Shown here piece after piece: positions 49,623 through 60,096 of a stretch of DNA of 64,000 nt. The stretch comes from Sphingomonas taxi. GTDB taxonomy: Bacteria > Pseudomonadota > Alphaproteobacteria > Sphingomonadales > Sphingomonadaceae. The stretch lies in the NCBI GenBank assembly GCA_003243195.1, contig QFQI01000010.1:18700-82699 (forward strand), in the 5' to 3' direction. A program made the position numbers and the translations under genes. Under the pieces are notes generated by a model. The model was given only the letters and a program-made list of their open reading frames with translations. It did no database searches and was not told the DNA's origin. How positions within the stretch are numbered: the stretch's first letter is position 1; each line of letters starts with the position of its first letter.

Positions 49623-49796
49623 CGTCGCCGCATAGAACAGGCGGAGAGATGACACCAAGAAAATTGCATGTCCGTAACGGCTTCCGGAACAAAGCTATGT
49701 AGAAGATGTTCCAGCCTGTGTAATCAAGCAGCAACGATCGCCCGTGTCATTGATCCAAATCAATCGTCCGGCACGTGCGACGCGGGAGGGACCAGC

Positions 49797-50905
<1,109 letters not shown>

Positions 50906-50909
<4 letters not shown>

Positions 50910-51955
50910 CAGGCGCCGTGCTGGTCACCGGCGGCGCCGGCTTCATCGGATCGAACCTTGCCGACCGGCTGGCCGGCGAAGGTCATGACATCACGGTCTA
51001 TGACGTGCTGGCGCGTGCCGGGGTCGAACGCAACCTGACATGGTTGCAGGAACGGCATGGCCCGCGCATCCGCTTCGTCCATGCCGACATCCGCGACGCC
51101 GCGCGGCTGGCGGACGAAGTGGCGACGGCATCGGCGGTGTTCCATTTCGCCGCGCAGGTGGCGGTCACCACCAGCCTCGACGATCCGGCCGACGATTTCA
51201 CCACCAACATCGCCGGGACGTTCCAGTTGCTGGAGGCGCTGCGCACACGCGCGCCGCATGTGCCGTTGATCTTCGCGTCGACCAACAAGGTCTACGGCGA
51301 TCTCTCCGACCTAGATTTCACGCTGGAGGACGGTGCCTATCGCCCGACTGATCCGCATGTCCGCGCCCATGGCATCGGCGAGGGCCGCCCGCTCGACTTC
51401 CACACGCCCTATGGCGTGTCCAAGGGGGCGGCGGACCAGTATGTGCTCGATTACGCGCGCAGCTTCGGGTTGAAGACCTGCGTGTTCCGGATGAGCTGCA
51501 TCTATGGCCAGCGCCAGATGGGCACGGAGGATCAGGGCTGGGTCGCGCATTTCCTGATCCGCGCGCTGAACGGCGAGCCGATCACCTTGTACGGCGACGG
51601 GCATCAGGTACGCGACGTGCTCGACGTGCGCGACGCGGTGAACGCCTATGTCGCGGCCTGGCGGCGGATCGACAGCGTGGCGGGGCGCGCCTTCAATCTC
51701 GGCGGGGGGCCGGACAATGCCGTCAGCCTGCGCCACCTGCTGGCGCAGATCGCGACGCTCACCGGGCGTCCGGTCGATGTCAGCTACGCCGACTGGCGCG
51801 CCGGAGACCAGCGCTATTTCGTCGCCGACGCGCGCGCGGCGCAGGCGGCGCTGGCGCTTCCGCCGCGCCGCGACTGGCGCGAGGGCGTGGCCGATCTGGC
51901 CGAATGGCTGCGGCGCGAGCACGCGGCCGAGCGCGCGATCGGCGTCGCCGCGTGA
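50906..51955 (+). CDS. CDP-paratose 2-epimerase-like sugar epimerase
   Basis: 349 aa. LVTGGAGFIGSNLADRLAGE cofactor site, FHFAAQVAVTTSLDDP, and Tyr-x3-Lys in TPYGVSKGAADQYVLDYAR. RMSCIYGQRQMGTEDQGWVA is strongly reminiscent of CDP-paratose 2-epimerase, which makes CDP-tyvelose. The true nucleotide sugar is unknown. Overlaps its neighbours at both ends (ATGA and GTGA), inside a run of six tightly packed genes. Confidence 0.86.
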
Positions 51956-53037
51956 CGCGACGCCTGTTGATGACCGCCGACGCGATCGGCGGCGTCTGGC
52001 AATATGCGACCGGACTGGCGCACGATCTGGTGCGCGCGGGATGGTCGGTCGACATCGCGCTGCTCGGCCCCGCCGCATCGACGGCGCAGCGCGCGCAGGC
52101 GGCGACAGATGGCGTGACGCTGCTCGACACCGGACTGCCGCTCGACTGGCTGGCGCCCGACGCGGCGGTGGTGGCGACAGCGGCCGTGGCGATCGCGGAT
52201 CTCGCCCGCGCGCGCGGTGCCGATCTGGTGCAGCTCAACCAGCCCGCGCTCGCCGTGGCCGACATCGGGGTGCCGGTCGTCGCGGTCGTGCATAGCTGCG
52301 TGGCGAGCTGGTGGGACGCGGTGGAGCAGGGTCCGCTGCCGGCCGATCTGGCGTGGCAGACCGATCTGGTCGCGCGCGGCCTGTCGCGCGCCGATGCGGT
52401 GGTGTGCCCCACCCGCGCCTTCGCCGATACGGTGGCGCGACTGTACGCGCTGCCGCACGCGCCGGTCGCGATCCACAATGGGCGTGCGCCGGCCGGGCCA
52501 GGCGGGCCGATCCACGACTTCGCCTTCACCGCCGGACGGCTGTGGGACCGGGGCAAGAATGTCGCGACGCTCGACCGCGCCGCCGCGCGGCTCGGGATCC
52601 CGTTCAAGGCGGCGGGCGCACTCGCCGGGCCGAATGGCGAGCGGATCGCGCCGGCCCATCTCCAGACGCTCGGGCAGGTCGGTGATCCGGTCATCGCCGG
52701 CTGCCTGTCCGCGCGCCCGGTCTTCGCCTCCGCCGCGCTGTACGAACCGTTCGGCCTGGCGGTGCTGGAGGCGGCGCTGGCCGGCTGCGCGCTGGTGCTG
52801 TCCGATATCCCGACGTTCCGCGAATTGTGGGACGGGGTCGCCACCTTCGTCCCGGCCACCGACGCGATCGGCTTCGCCGACGCGATCGAGGCCGTGGCCG
52901 GCAATCCGGCGCTGCGCGCCGCGCGCGGCACGCTCGCGCGCGAGCGGGCGCTGGCCTATTCCCCGGATCGCAACGCCGCGGCGATGGTCGCGCTGTTCGA
53001 GCGCGTGTCGGGTGCACACCGACGGGTCGCGGCATGA
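51952..53037 (+). CDS. glycosyltransferase family 4-like
   Basis: 361 aa, GT-B fold. N-terminal ADAIGGVWQYATGLAHDLVRAG contacts the acceptor; C-terminal FAFTAGRLWDRGKNVATLDRAA and FASAALYEPFGLAVLEAALAG (donor-binding E-x7-E region) are GT4 hallmarks. GTG 51952 overlaps the epimerase stop. Soluble or peripheral; no signal peptide. The following gene overlaps its end by four bases. Confidence 0.87.
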   Translation: MTRRLLMTADAIGGVWQYATGLAHDLVRAGWSVDIALLGPAASTAQRAQAATDGVTLLDTGLPLDWLAPDAAVVATAAVAIADLARARGADLVQLNQPALAVADIGVPVVAVVHSCVASWWDAVEQGPLPADLAWQTDLVARGLSRADAVVCPTRAFADTVARLYALPHAPVAIHNGRAPAGPGGPIHDFAFTAGRLWDRGKNVATLDRAAARLGIPFKAAGALAGPNGERIAPAHLQTLGQVGDPVIAGCLSARPVFASAALYEPFGLAVLEAALAGCALVLSDIPTFRELWDGVATFVPATDAIGFADAIEAVAGNPALRAARGTLARERALAYSPDRNAAAMVALFERVSGAHRRVAA

Positions 53038-54143
53038 ACATCGTTTATTTCACGCACAGCCTGTCGTCATGCTGGAACCACGGCAACGCGCATTTCCTGC
53101 GCGGCGTCATGTCGGAGCTGATCGCGCGCGGGCACGACGTGCGCGTCCACGAACCCGAAGGGGCGTGGAGCCTCGCCAACCTGCTGGCCGACAATGGCGA
53201 GGCGGGGCTGGATGCCTATCGCGCCCATTACCCCGAATTGTCCTCGCAGACGTTCGCGCCCGATGCCGACGTGGAGGCGCTGGTCGACGGTGCCGATCTG
53301 GTGATCGTCCACGAATGGAACGACCATGGTCTGGTCGCGCGGCTCGGCGCGCTGCGGCGGCGCGGGGCGCGCTTCACCCTGCTGTTCCACGATACGCATC
53401 ACCGCGCGGTCAGCGCGCCCGAGGAGATGCGCGGCTACGATCTGGACGGTTACGACGGCGTGCTGGCGTTCGGCGAGGCGCTGTCGCGCGTCTATCGCGG
53501 CTGGGGCTGGGGCGACCGGGTGTGGACGTGGCACGAGGCGGCCGACACGCGGCGTTTCTTCCCGATCGACGCGGAGGAGCGCGCCGGGCTGGTATGGATC
53601 GGCAACTGGGGCGATGGCGAGCGTACCGCCGAGATCGAACATTATCTGCTCGCCCCCGCGCGCGCCGCCGAACTGCCGCTCGACATCTACGGCGTCCGCT
53701 ACCCGGACGCGGGCAAGGCGATGCTCGCCGACTATGGCGCGCGCTATCACGGCTGGGCGCCCAACGCCGCCGCGCCCGCGATCTTCGCGCGCGCGCTGGC
53801 CACCGTCCACGTGCCGCGCCGCTATTACACGACGATCCTGCCCGGCATCCCGACGATCCGCGTGTTCGAGGCGCTGGCATGCGGCCTGCCGCTCGCCTCG
53901 GCACCGTGGGACGATGCGGAAGGATTGTTCCGCCCCGGCCGCGACTTCCTGTTCGCGCATTCGCCGGACGAGATGACGCAGATCCTGACGCACCTGCGCG
54001 ACGACGCGAACCTGCGCGCGTCGCTCGCCGCATCGGGGCTGGAGACGATCCGGTCGCGCCACACCTGCGCGCACCGCGTCGACGAACTGCTGGCGATACT
54101 CGCCTCCCTCTCCCCCCTGCCGCCACGGAGCACCGCCGCGTGA
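53034..54143 (+). CDS. glycosyltransferase, CgeB/GT4-like
   Basis: 369 aa. Starts MNIVYFTHSLSSCWNHGNAHF, then LVIVHEWNDHGLVA and FHDTHHRAV. The C-terminal half has GRDFLFAHSPDEMTQIL and PTIRVFEALACGLPLASAPW, the donor-site pattern of CgeB-type glycosyltransferases. Acceptor and donor are unknown. Four-base overlaps with both neighbours. It shares its overall layout with the next two genes, suggesting in-cluster duplication. Confidence 0.83.
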   Translation: MNIVYFTHSLSSCWNHGNAHFLRGVMSELIARGHDVRVHEPEGAWSLANLLADNGEAGLDAYRAHYPELSSQTFAPDADVEALVDGADLVIVHEWNDHGLVARLGALRRRGARFTLLFHDTHHRAVSAPEEMRGYDLDGYDGVLAFGEALSRVYRGWGWGDRVWTWHEAADTRRFFPIDAEERAGLVWIGNWGDGERTAEIEHYLLAPARAAELPLDIYGVRYPDAGKAMLADYGARYHGWAPNAAAPAIFARALATVHVPRRYYTTILPGIPTIRVFEALACGLPLASAPWDDAEGLFRPGRDFLFAHSPDEMTQILTHLRDDANLRASLAASGLETIRSRHTCAHRVDELLAILASLSPLPPRSTAA

Positions 54144-55228
54144 AGATCGCCTTCTACGGATCCAGCCTGCTGTCGTCCTACTGGAACGGTGCGGCGACAT
54201 ACTATCGCGGCATCCTGCGCGCGCTGGGCGAGCGCGGCTACGACATCGCCTTCTACGAACCCGACGCGTTCGACCGCCAGCAGCACCGCGACATCGATCC
54301 GCCCGCCTACGCCAGGGTCGTCGTCTATCCCGCGACGCCCGAGGCGCTGCGCGGGGTGCTGGCGGAGGCCGCCGACGCCGATGTGGTGGTGAAGGCCAAT
54401 GGCGTGGGCGTGTTCGACCGCGAGCTGCTGGAGGGCATCATCGCGCACGCGCGGCCAGACGCGCTGAAGATCTTCTGGGACGTGGATGCCGCCGCCACGC
54501 TGGACGAGATGCGCGCCGACCCCCACCATCCGGTGCGCGCCGCGCTGCCGCACCTCGACATGGTGCTGACCTATGGCGGCGGCGATCCGGTGGTGGACGC
54601 CTATCGCGCATTCGGCGCGACGCTGTGCGCGCCGGTCTACAACGCGCTCGATCCGCAGACCCATCATCCGGTGCCCGCCGACGATCGCTTCGCCTGCGAT
54701 CTCGCGTTCCTGGGCAACCGCCTGCCCGACCGCGAGGCGCGGGTGGAGGAGTTCTTCCTGCGCGCCGCGGCGCTGTTGCCCGGACGGCAGTTCCTGATCG
54801 GCGGCAACGGGTGGGAGAGCAAGGCGATGCCCGGCAACGTCCGCCACCGTGGCCATGTCTTCACCGCCGAGCACAATGCCTTCAACTGCACGCCCAAGGC
54901 GGTGCTGAACGTCGCGCGCGATTCGATGGCACATATCGGCTTTTCGCCCGCGACGCGCGTGTTCGAGGCGGCGGGCGCGGCGGCGTGCCTCATCACCGAC
55001 GCATGGGAAGGGATCGAACTGTTCCTGACCCCGGACAGCGAAGTGCTGGTCGCGCGCGACGGGCAGGATGTCGCGGACCACCTCGCCGCGCTGACGCCGG
55101 CGCGCGCGCAGGCGATCGGACAGGCGGCGCTGCGCCGCGTGCTGGCCGAACACACCTATGACCTGCGTGGTGCGCAGGTCGACGCGCTGTTCCGGGCGCA
55201 TGCCGCGCGGGCGCGGGAGGCGGCGTGA
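54140..55228 (+). CDS. glycosyltransferase, CgeB-like
   Basis: 362 aa, GTG start. KIAFYGSSLLSSYWNGAATYYR at the N terminus (shown in part as FYGSSLLSSYWNGAATYYR), FWDVDAAATLDEMRAD, CDLAFLGNRLPDREARVEEF and HIGFSPATRVFEAAGAAACL with WEGIELFLTPDSEV at the donor end. Similar plan to the genes on either side. Function by family only: transfer of a sugar to an unknown acceptor. Confidence 0.83.
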   Translation: MKIAFYGSSLLSSYWNGAATYYRGILRALGERGYDIAFYEPDAFDRQQHRDIDPPAYARVVVYPATPEALRGVLAEAADADVVVKANGVGVFDRELLEGIIAHARPDALKIFWDVDAAATLDEMRADPHHPVRAALPHLDMVLTYGGGDPVVDAYRAFGATLCAPVYNALDPQTHHPVPADDRFACDLAFLGNRLPDREARVEEFFLRAAALLPGRQFLIGGNGWESKAMPGNVRHRGHVFTAEHNAFNCTPKAVLNVARDSMAHIGFSPATRVFEAAGAAACLITDAWEGIELFLTPDSEVLVARDGQDVADHLAALTPARAQAIGQAALRRVLAEHTYDLRGAQVDALFRAHAARAREAA

Positions 55229-56313
55229 TGAAGCTGGTCGTCCTGGGCCTGTCGCTCAGCTCCAGTTGGGGCAACGGCCATGCCACCACCTTCCGCGCGC
55301 TGCTGCGCGCGTTCGCGGCGCGCGGGCATGAAGTGCTGTTCCTCGAACGCGACATGCCCTGGTATGCCGATCACCGCGACGAACCGGCGCCCGATTACTG
55401 CCGCCTCGACCTGTACGACAGCCTCGACGCGCTGGAAGGCTGGCGCACGGAGATCGAGCAGGCCGATGCGGTGATGGTCGGCTCCTATGTGCCCGACGGC
55501 ATCGAGGTGGGACGGCTGGTGCAGCGATGGGCGCGCGGCGTCACCAGCTTCTACGACATCGACACCCCGGTGACGCTCGCCCGCCTCGTGCGCGGGACGT
55601 GCGACTATGTCTCGGCGGCGGTGATCCCCGGCTATGACATCTATTTCTCGTTCACCGGCGGTCCCACGCTGCGGCTGATCGAGGAGCGTTATGGCGCGCC
55701 GGCCGCGCGTGCGCTTTATTGCTCGGTGGACGCCGACCGCTATCGCCCGACCGGCGCGGCGGCGCGCTGGGACCTGTCGTATCTCGGCACCTACAGCGAC
55801 GATCGCCAGCCGACGCTGGAACGGCTGCTGATCGAGCCGGCGCGCCGCCACCCCGACCGGCGTTTCGTCGTCGCCGGCCCGCAATATCCCGCCACGATGG
55901 ACTGGCCCGGCAATGTCGAGCGGATCGAGCATCTCGCGCCGGCCGACCATGCCGATTTCTACTCCGCGAGCCGCGCGACGCTGAACGTCACGCGTGCGGA
56001 CATGATCGCGGCCGGCTGGTCGCCATCGGTGCGGCTGTTCGAGGCGACCGCCTGCGGCACGCCGATCGTGTCGGATCGCTGGCCGGGCATCGAGGAGCTG
56101 CTGACCCCCGGCAGCGAGATCCTGCTCGCCGACAGCGGCGCGGACGTGGACGCGGCACTCGCCCGCGACGACCTCGCCACGATCGGCGCGGCGGGGCGCG
56201 CGCGCGTGCTGGCCGAGCACACCGCGCGTCACCGTGCCGCGGAGCTGGAGTCGCACCTGCGCGAAGCGGCCGCGGAACGCGCGGCGCCGATCGGCGCACG
56301 GGTCGTCATCTGA
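55225..56313 (+). CDS. glycosyltransferase, CgeB-like
   Basis: 362 aa. Starts MMKLVVLGLSLSSSWGNGHA; FYDIDTPVTLARLVRG, SYLGTYSDDRQPTLERLLI and SVRLFEATACGTPIVSDRW followed by IEELLTPGSEIL are the CgeB-like donor motifs. Last gene of the six-gene run with overlapping starts and stops. About 190 bp separate it from the tracrRNA terminator of the CRISPR locus. Confidence 0.84.
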   Translation: MMKLVVLGLSLSSSWGNGHATTFRALLRAFAARGHEVLFLERDMPWYADHRDEPAPDYCRLDLYDSLDALEGWRTEIEQADAVMVGSYVPDGIEVGRLVQRWARGVTSFYDIDTPVTLARLVRGTCDYVSAAVIPGYDIYFSFTGGPTLRLIEERYGAPAARALYCSVDADRYRPTGAAARWDLSYLGTYSDDRQPTLERLLIEPARRHPDRRFVVAGPQYPATMDWPGNVERIEHLAPADHADFYSASRATLNVTRADMIAAGWSPSVRLFEATACGTPIVSDRWPGIEELLTPGSEILLADSGADVDAALARDDLATIGAAGRARVLAEHTARHRAAELESHLREAAAERAAPIGARVVI

Positions 56314-56502
56314 GCGGCGCTTCGCCGCAAGGTGTCGCCGCCTAGCCCCGGGCGACACGGTCGCGACGGCGGCGCCCGGGATCACCAAGGCTTTCGCGAC
56401 GGGCCGACCCGCCGCCAGCATTAGGACGATGCGCTCGGCCAGCGTCGCGGTGACATGGAGTAAGGAAGGCGGCGGCGAGCCCATCTGCCTGCGCTCCTAC
56501 AA
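56314..56502. other. non-coding gap with two stem-loops
   Basis: After the last glycosyltransferase stop there is a stem GCGGCG-CTT-CGCCGC at 56315-56329 and an 8-bp stem CCCGGGCG/CGCCCGGG (56347-56354 with 56373-56380). Neither has a T-run. They may be weak transcription ends for the glycan operon. No gene was found here. Confidence 0.4.
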
Positions 56503-56582
56503 TGAAAAAGGCCAGCGCCGTAGCGCTGGCCTTATCTGGTGCGTACTGACGCTTGTTAACCGCCAGACCGCGATCTCTGAGC
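56503..56582 (-). ncRNA. tracrRNA of the type II-C CRISPR system
   Basis: The minus strand holds an anti-repeat at 56581-56555. Sixteen bases (CTCAGAGATCGCGGTC) are perfectly complementary to the crRNA form of the repeat, then two G-U wobbles, four more pairs (GCGG), a small bulge, and AAC pairing with the crRNA GUU. It continues with a hairpin GCGT-CAGT-ACGC (56552-56541), a short linker, and an 11-bp terminator stem with TTTTT. From the promoter spacing I place the start near 56580-56582, giving a transcript of about 80 nt. The tracrRNA is needed for crRNA maturation and Cas9 loading. It lies in the gap upstream of cas9 and is transcribed away from it. The 5' end is inferred. Confidence 0.85.
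56505..56533 (-). terminator. intrinsic terminator of tracrRNA
   Basis: An 11-bp perfect stem AAGGCCAGCGC/GCGCTGGCCTT with loop TACG is followed on the minus strand by TTTTT. The GC-rich stem and U-run make a strong Rho-independent terminator. It also forms the 3' hairpin expected in a tracrRNA. Confidence 0.9.
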
Positions 56583-56586
56583 CTTC

Positions 56587-56614
56587 AGAATAGCTATGCT
56601 CATGCGCGGGTCAA
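56587..56614 (-). promoter_or_regulatory. tracrRNA promoter
   Basis: On the minus strand TTGACC (56614-56609) is followed after 16 bases by TATTCT (56592-56587). The boxes match the sigma-70-like consensus at five and four of six positions. The predicted start falls about seven bases on, at the edge of the anti-repeat. The same 16-bp spacing occurs in the promoter-like boxes inside each CRISPR repeat. Confidence 0.65.
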
Positions 56615-56805
56615 GGCATTTTCCGTATCGCGTCCGAAACGGCGCTGATCGTAAGGCGCTGGCCAGTGGTCCACGCGTGCCGGGTCAACGGCCTAGCAGG
56701 CGATGCGCGCCGGATGGCGATTGACGCCCTCTCCCCGTTCGCCATCATCGCACCGGAATGGCCGCAACTCGGCTTGGCGAACGGTGCGTGGGGAGAAATG
56801 ACCGC

Positions 56806-59800
56806 ATGGCGGGAGGCGACGTGACGAACTGGCGTCTGGGTATCGACTTGGGGACGAACTCGCTCGGCTGGGCGGCGCTGCGGCTTGGCGCTGACGGCCG
56901 GCCGGCCGGCATCATTGCGGCGGGCTCCCGTATCTTCTCGGACGGACGCGATCCGAAATCGGGTGCGTCACTGGCGGTGGACCGCCGCGAGGCACGCGCG
57001 ATGCGGCGGCGGCGCGACCGCTTCCAGCAGCGCCAGCGCGCGTTGATGAAATATCTGGTCGCCGACGGCCTGTTCCCCGCCGAGCGCGAGGAACGGCGCG
57101 GGCTGGAAACGCTCGATCCGTTCATGCTGCGCGCAACCGCGCTGGACGAGGCGCTGCCGCTCCATCACCTCGGGCGCGCGATCTGGCACCTCAACCAGCG
57201 GCGCGGCTTCAGGTCGAACCGCAAGACCGATCGGCCCGACGACGACAGCGGCAAGATCAAGGTCGCGGTCGGGCGACTGCGCGACGCGATGGATGCGGCG
57301 GGCGCGCGCACGTTCGGCGAGTGGCTCCACCAGCGCCGTCAGCCGAGCGAGGACCATCCCGACGGCCTGCCCGTCCGCACCCGGCTGCGCGCCGAGCCGG
57401 GCGACAATGCCAAGGGCACCGGCTATGATTTCTATCCCGATCGCGCATTGCTGGAGGATGAGTTCGACGCGATCTGGTCCGCACAGGCCGAACATCATCC
57501 CGACGTGCTGACCCCGGAGGTGCACGATCGCCTGTACGAGATCGTCTTCCATCAGCGCCCGCTGAAGACGCCGCAGGTCGGCACCTGCACCTTCGGCAGC
57601 GGCGAGCCACGATTGCCCAAGGCGCACCCGCTGTTCCAGCGTCGCCGGCTGCTGGAGGAACTCAATGCGCTGAGGATCGTGCGCGCCGGGCAGGTCGCCG
57701 AGCGGCTGACCCCCGAGCAGCGCGACCTCCTGCTGCTGAAGCTGAAGAGCAAGGGCAAGGTCAGCTTCGAGAGCCTGCGCAAGGTGCTGAAGCTCGACCC
57801 CGACGCGCGCTTCAACAAGGAGAGCGAGAACCGCACCGAGTTGAAGGGCGACGAGGTGGCGGCGGCGATGCTGACGAAGACGCGGCTCGGCAACCGCTGG
57901 GAACATCTGTCGCCGGACGAGCAGTGGGAGGTCATCGAGCGGCTGGAAAGCGCCGAAAGCGACGAACAGGTCGAGGCGTTCCGGGCATGGGTGGCGACGC
58001 GGTTCGATCTCAGCGGCGAGCAGGCCGTGGCGATATCGGCGGCGCGTCTGCCGCAGGGCCATGGACGCTTCGGCGAGACCGCCACGCGCGGGCTGATCGA
58101 CGCGCTGACGCATGATCGCGACCCTGACGGCCGCGTGATCGTCTACAGCGAGGCGGTGGCGCGGCTGGGCTATCACCACAGCGACTTCCGCACCGACCAG
58201 ACTTACGACGAACTGCCTCCCTACCCCGAGATCCTCGAACGCCACCTCATGCCCGGCAGCGGCGATCCGGCGGAAAAGGATATCTTCAAGCGGCTGGGCC
58301 GGCTCACCAACCCGACCGTCCATATCGGGCTGAACCAGTTGCGACGCACCGTCAACCGCCTGATCGCGCACCATGGCCGCCCCGCCGAGATCGCGATCGA
58401 GCTGGCGCGCGAGCTGAAGCTGACCGAGGACGAGAAGAAGGAGCTTGGCCGCCGCAACCGCCAGAACCGCGAGGAGGCCGAGCGGCGATCGCGCGCGCTG
58501 CTGGGCATGGACACCGACGGCAACCGGATCGGGCGGCCGGTCGCGGACGATACCGGCGCGAACCGCGCGCTGTTGAAGCTGTGGGAGGAACTCGATCGCG
58601 ACAATGTCGCGGGCCGGCAGTGCATCTACACCGGCAAGCAGATCGGCATCCACATGCTGTTCAACGGCGAGGTGGAGATCGACCATATCCTGCCGCTGAG
58701 CTCCACGCTGGACGACAGCAACGCCAACAAGCTGCTGTGCCTGCGCGAGGCGAACCGCTTCAAGCAGAAGCGCTCGCCTTGGGAGGCATGGGGACATACC
58801 GATCAATGGGACGAGATCGCCGAACGCGCCGCCCGCCTGCCCCGCAACAAGCGCTGGCGCTTCGAACCCGATGCGATGACCCGCCATCAGGAGGAGGGCG
58901 GCTTCCTGGCGCGGCATCTGGCCGACACGCAATATCTGGCCCGGCTGGCGCATGAATATCTCGGCTCGCTCTATTCCGATCGCGGCGAGGGCAGCGGCAG
59001 GATATGGGTGTCGCCGGGCCGGCTGACCGAGATGGTGCGCCGCAAGCTCGGGCTGAACGACCTGCTGCCCGACCACAATTTCGCCGGCGGCGCGGACCAG
59101 CCGAAGAACCGCCTCGACCATCGCCATCACGCGATCGACGCGATCGTGATCGCCATCGTCGATCGCGCGATGCTGCAGGCCATTTCGCGCGTTTCCGGGC
59201 AGGAGGGAGAGGCCGGCCGCGAACGCCTGACCGTCCGCCCGCCATGGGACGGGTTTCGCGACGAGGTGGCGACGGTGGTGCGCGGGATCGTGGTCAGCCA
59301 CCGCACCGACCATGGCACCGCCGGCCACGGCACCGGCTCCACCGCCGGCCGGCTGCACAATGATACCGCTTACAGGCTGACCGGCGAAACGGATGCCAGG
59401 GGCGTGCCGATCGTGGTGCGCCGCAAGCCGCTGGCGGGGCTGAAGCCCGCCGAGATCGGCACGGTCCGCGATCCCGACCTGCGCGCCGCGCTGCTCGAAT
59501 GGACCGCCGGGAAGGACGGCAAGGCGCTGGACGCCGCACTGGCGCGGTTCGCCACGCATGGCCCGCTCCCGTTTCGCGGCATCCGCCGCGCGCGCGTGAC
59601 CGAGACACTGACCGTGATCCCGATCCGCGACCGTGAAGGCCGCGTCTACAAGGGCTACAAGGGCGATTCCAACTATCGCTACGATATCTGGGAAATGCCC
59701 GACGGCAGGTGGCGTGCCGCCGTCATCTCGATGTTCGATGCGCACCAGCCCGGCGAGCGCCCGCGCCCGCACCCGGCCGCGAAACGGATCATGCGCCTGC

Positions 59801-60087
59801 ACCGCGACGACGTGCTCGCGATCGAGCGCGACGGCGGCCCGCGCGAGTTGATGCGGATCGTCAAGTTTTCCGAACGGGCGTTCGTGATCGCGCCGCCCCA
59901 CGAAGGCGGCGCGCTGAAGGCCCGCGACGCGGACAAGGGCGATCCCTTCAAATATGTCTACCCGTCGCCCAACACGCTGAAGTCGTGGCGCGCGCGCAAG
60001 GTGGACGTCGACGAGGCGGGGCGCGTGCGGGATCCCGGCTTTCCGATGCGCACCGCGCGTCGTCCGACCCGAACGGCCGCGGCGTAG
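56806..60087 (+). CDS. cas9: type II-C CRISPR-associated endonuclease Cas9
   Basis: About 1,093 aa, crRNA/tracrRNA-guided double-strand DNA nuclease. RuvC-I is at RLGIDLGTNSLGW (Asp14); the Arg-rich bridge helix follows (residues 60-80, DRREARAMRRRRDRFQQRQR). RuvC-II is AEIAIELARELKL (Glu532). HNH is EVEIDHILPLSSTLDDSNAN (Asp626, His627). RuvC-III is RLDHRHHAIDAIVIAI (His775, Asp778). All catalytic residues are present, and the size and the absence of csn2 or cas4 fit II-C. The C-terminal 300 residues are the wedge and PAM-interacting part (VYKGYKGDSNYRYDIW). ATG 56806 was chosen; GTG 56821 (TNWRLGIDLGTN) with its own GGAGG is also possible, and ATG 56758 is less likely. cas1 starts nine bases after the stop. 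Confidence 0.96.
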   Translation: MAGGDVTNWRLGIDLGTNSLGWAALRLGADGRPAGIIAAGSRIFSDGRDPKSGASLAVDRREARAMRRRRDRFQQRQRALMKYLVADGLFPAEREERRGLETLDPFMLRATALDEALPLHHLGRAIWHLNQRRGFRSNRKTDRPDDDSGKIKVAVGRLRDAMDAAGARTFGEWLHQRRQPSEDHPDGLPVRTRLRAEPGDNAKGTGYDFYPDRALLEDEFDAIWSAQAEHHPDVLTPEVHDRLYEIVFHQRPLKTPQVGTCTFGSGEPRLPKAHPLFQRRRLLEELNALRIVRAGQVAERLTPEQRDLLLLKLKSKGKVSFESLRKVLKLDPDARFNKESENRTELKGDEVAAAMLTKTRLGNRWEHLSPDEQWEVIERLESAESDEQVEAFRAWVATRFDLSGEQAVAISAARLPQGHGRFGETATRGLIDALTHDRDPDGRVIVYSEAVARLGYHHSDFRTDQTYDELPPYPEILERHLMPGSGDPAEKDIFKRLGRLTNPTVHIGLNQLRRTVNRLIAHHGRPAEIAIELARELKLTEDEKKELGRRNRQNREEAERRSRALLGMDTDGNRIGRPVADDTGANRALLKLWEELDRDNVAGRQCIYTGKQIGIHMLFNGEVEIDHILPLSSTLDDSNANKLLCLREANRFKQKRSPWEAWGHTDQWDEIAERAARLPRNKRWRFEPDAMTRHQEEGGFLARHLADTQYLARLAHEYLGSLYSDRGEGSGRIWVSPGRLTEMVRRKLGLNDLLPDHNFAGGADQPKNRLDHRHHAIDAIVIAIVDRAMLQAISRVSGQEGEAGRERLTVRPPWDGFRDEVATVVRGIVVSHRTDHGTAGHGTGSTAGRLHNDTAYRLTGETDARGVPIVVRRKPLAGLKPAEIGTVRDPDLRAALLEWTAGKDGKALDAALARFATHGPLPFRGIRRARVTETLTVIPIRDREGRVYKGYKGDSNYRYDIWEMPDGRWRAAVISMFDAHQPGERPRPHPAAKRIMRLHRDDVLAIERDGGPRELMRIVKFSERAFVIAPPHEGGALKARDADKGDPFKYVYPSPNTLKSWRARKVDVDEAGRVRDPGFPMRTARRPTRTAAA

Positions 60088-60096
60088 CGCGCCTCG

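Noticed and set aside
52217..54139. Long open frame (starting 52217) running ahead of the CgeB-like gene
   Set aside because: It overlaps two good glycosyltransferase genes in another frame; the true start is the GTG at 54140.
56721..56805. TTGACG at 56721 as a -35 box for cas9
   Set aside because: No acceptable -10 sequence at the right distance (only ATCATC-like), so not annotated as a promoter.
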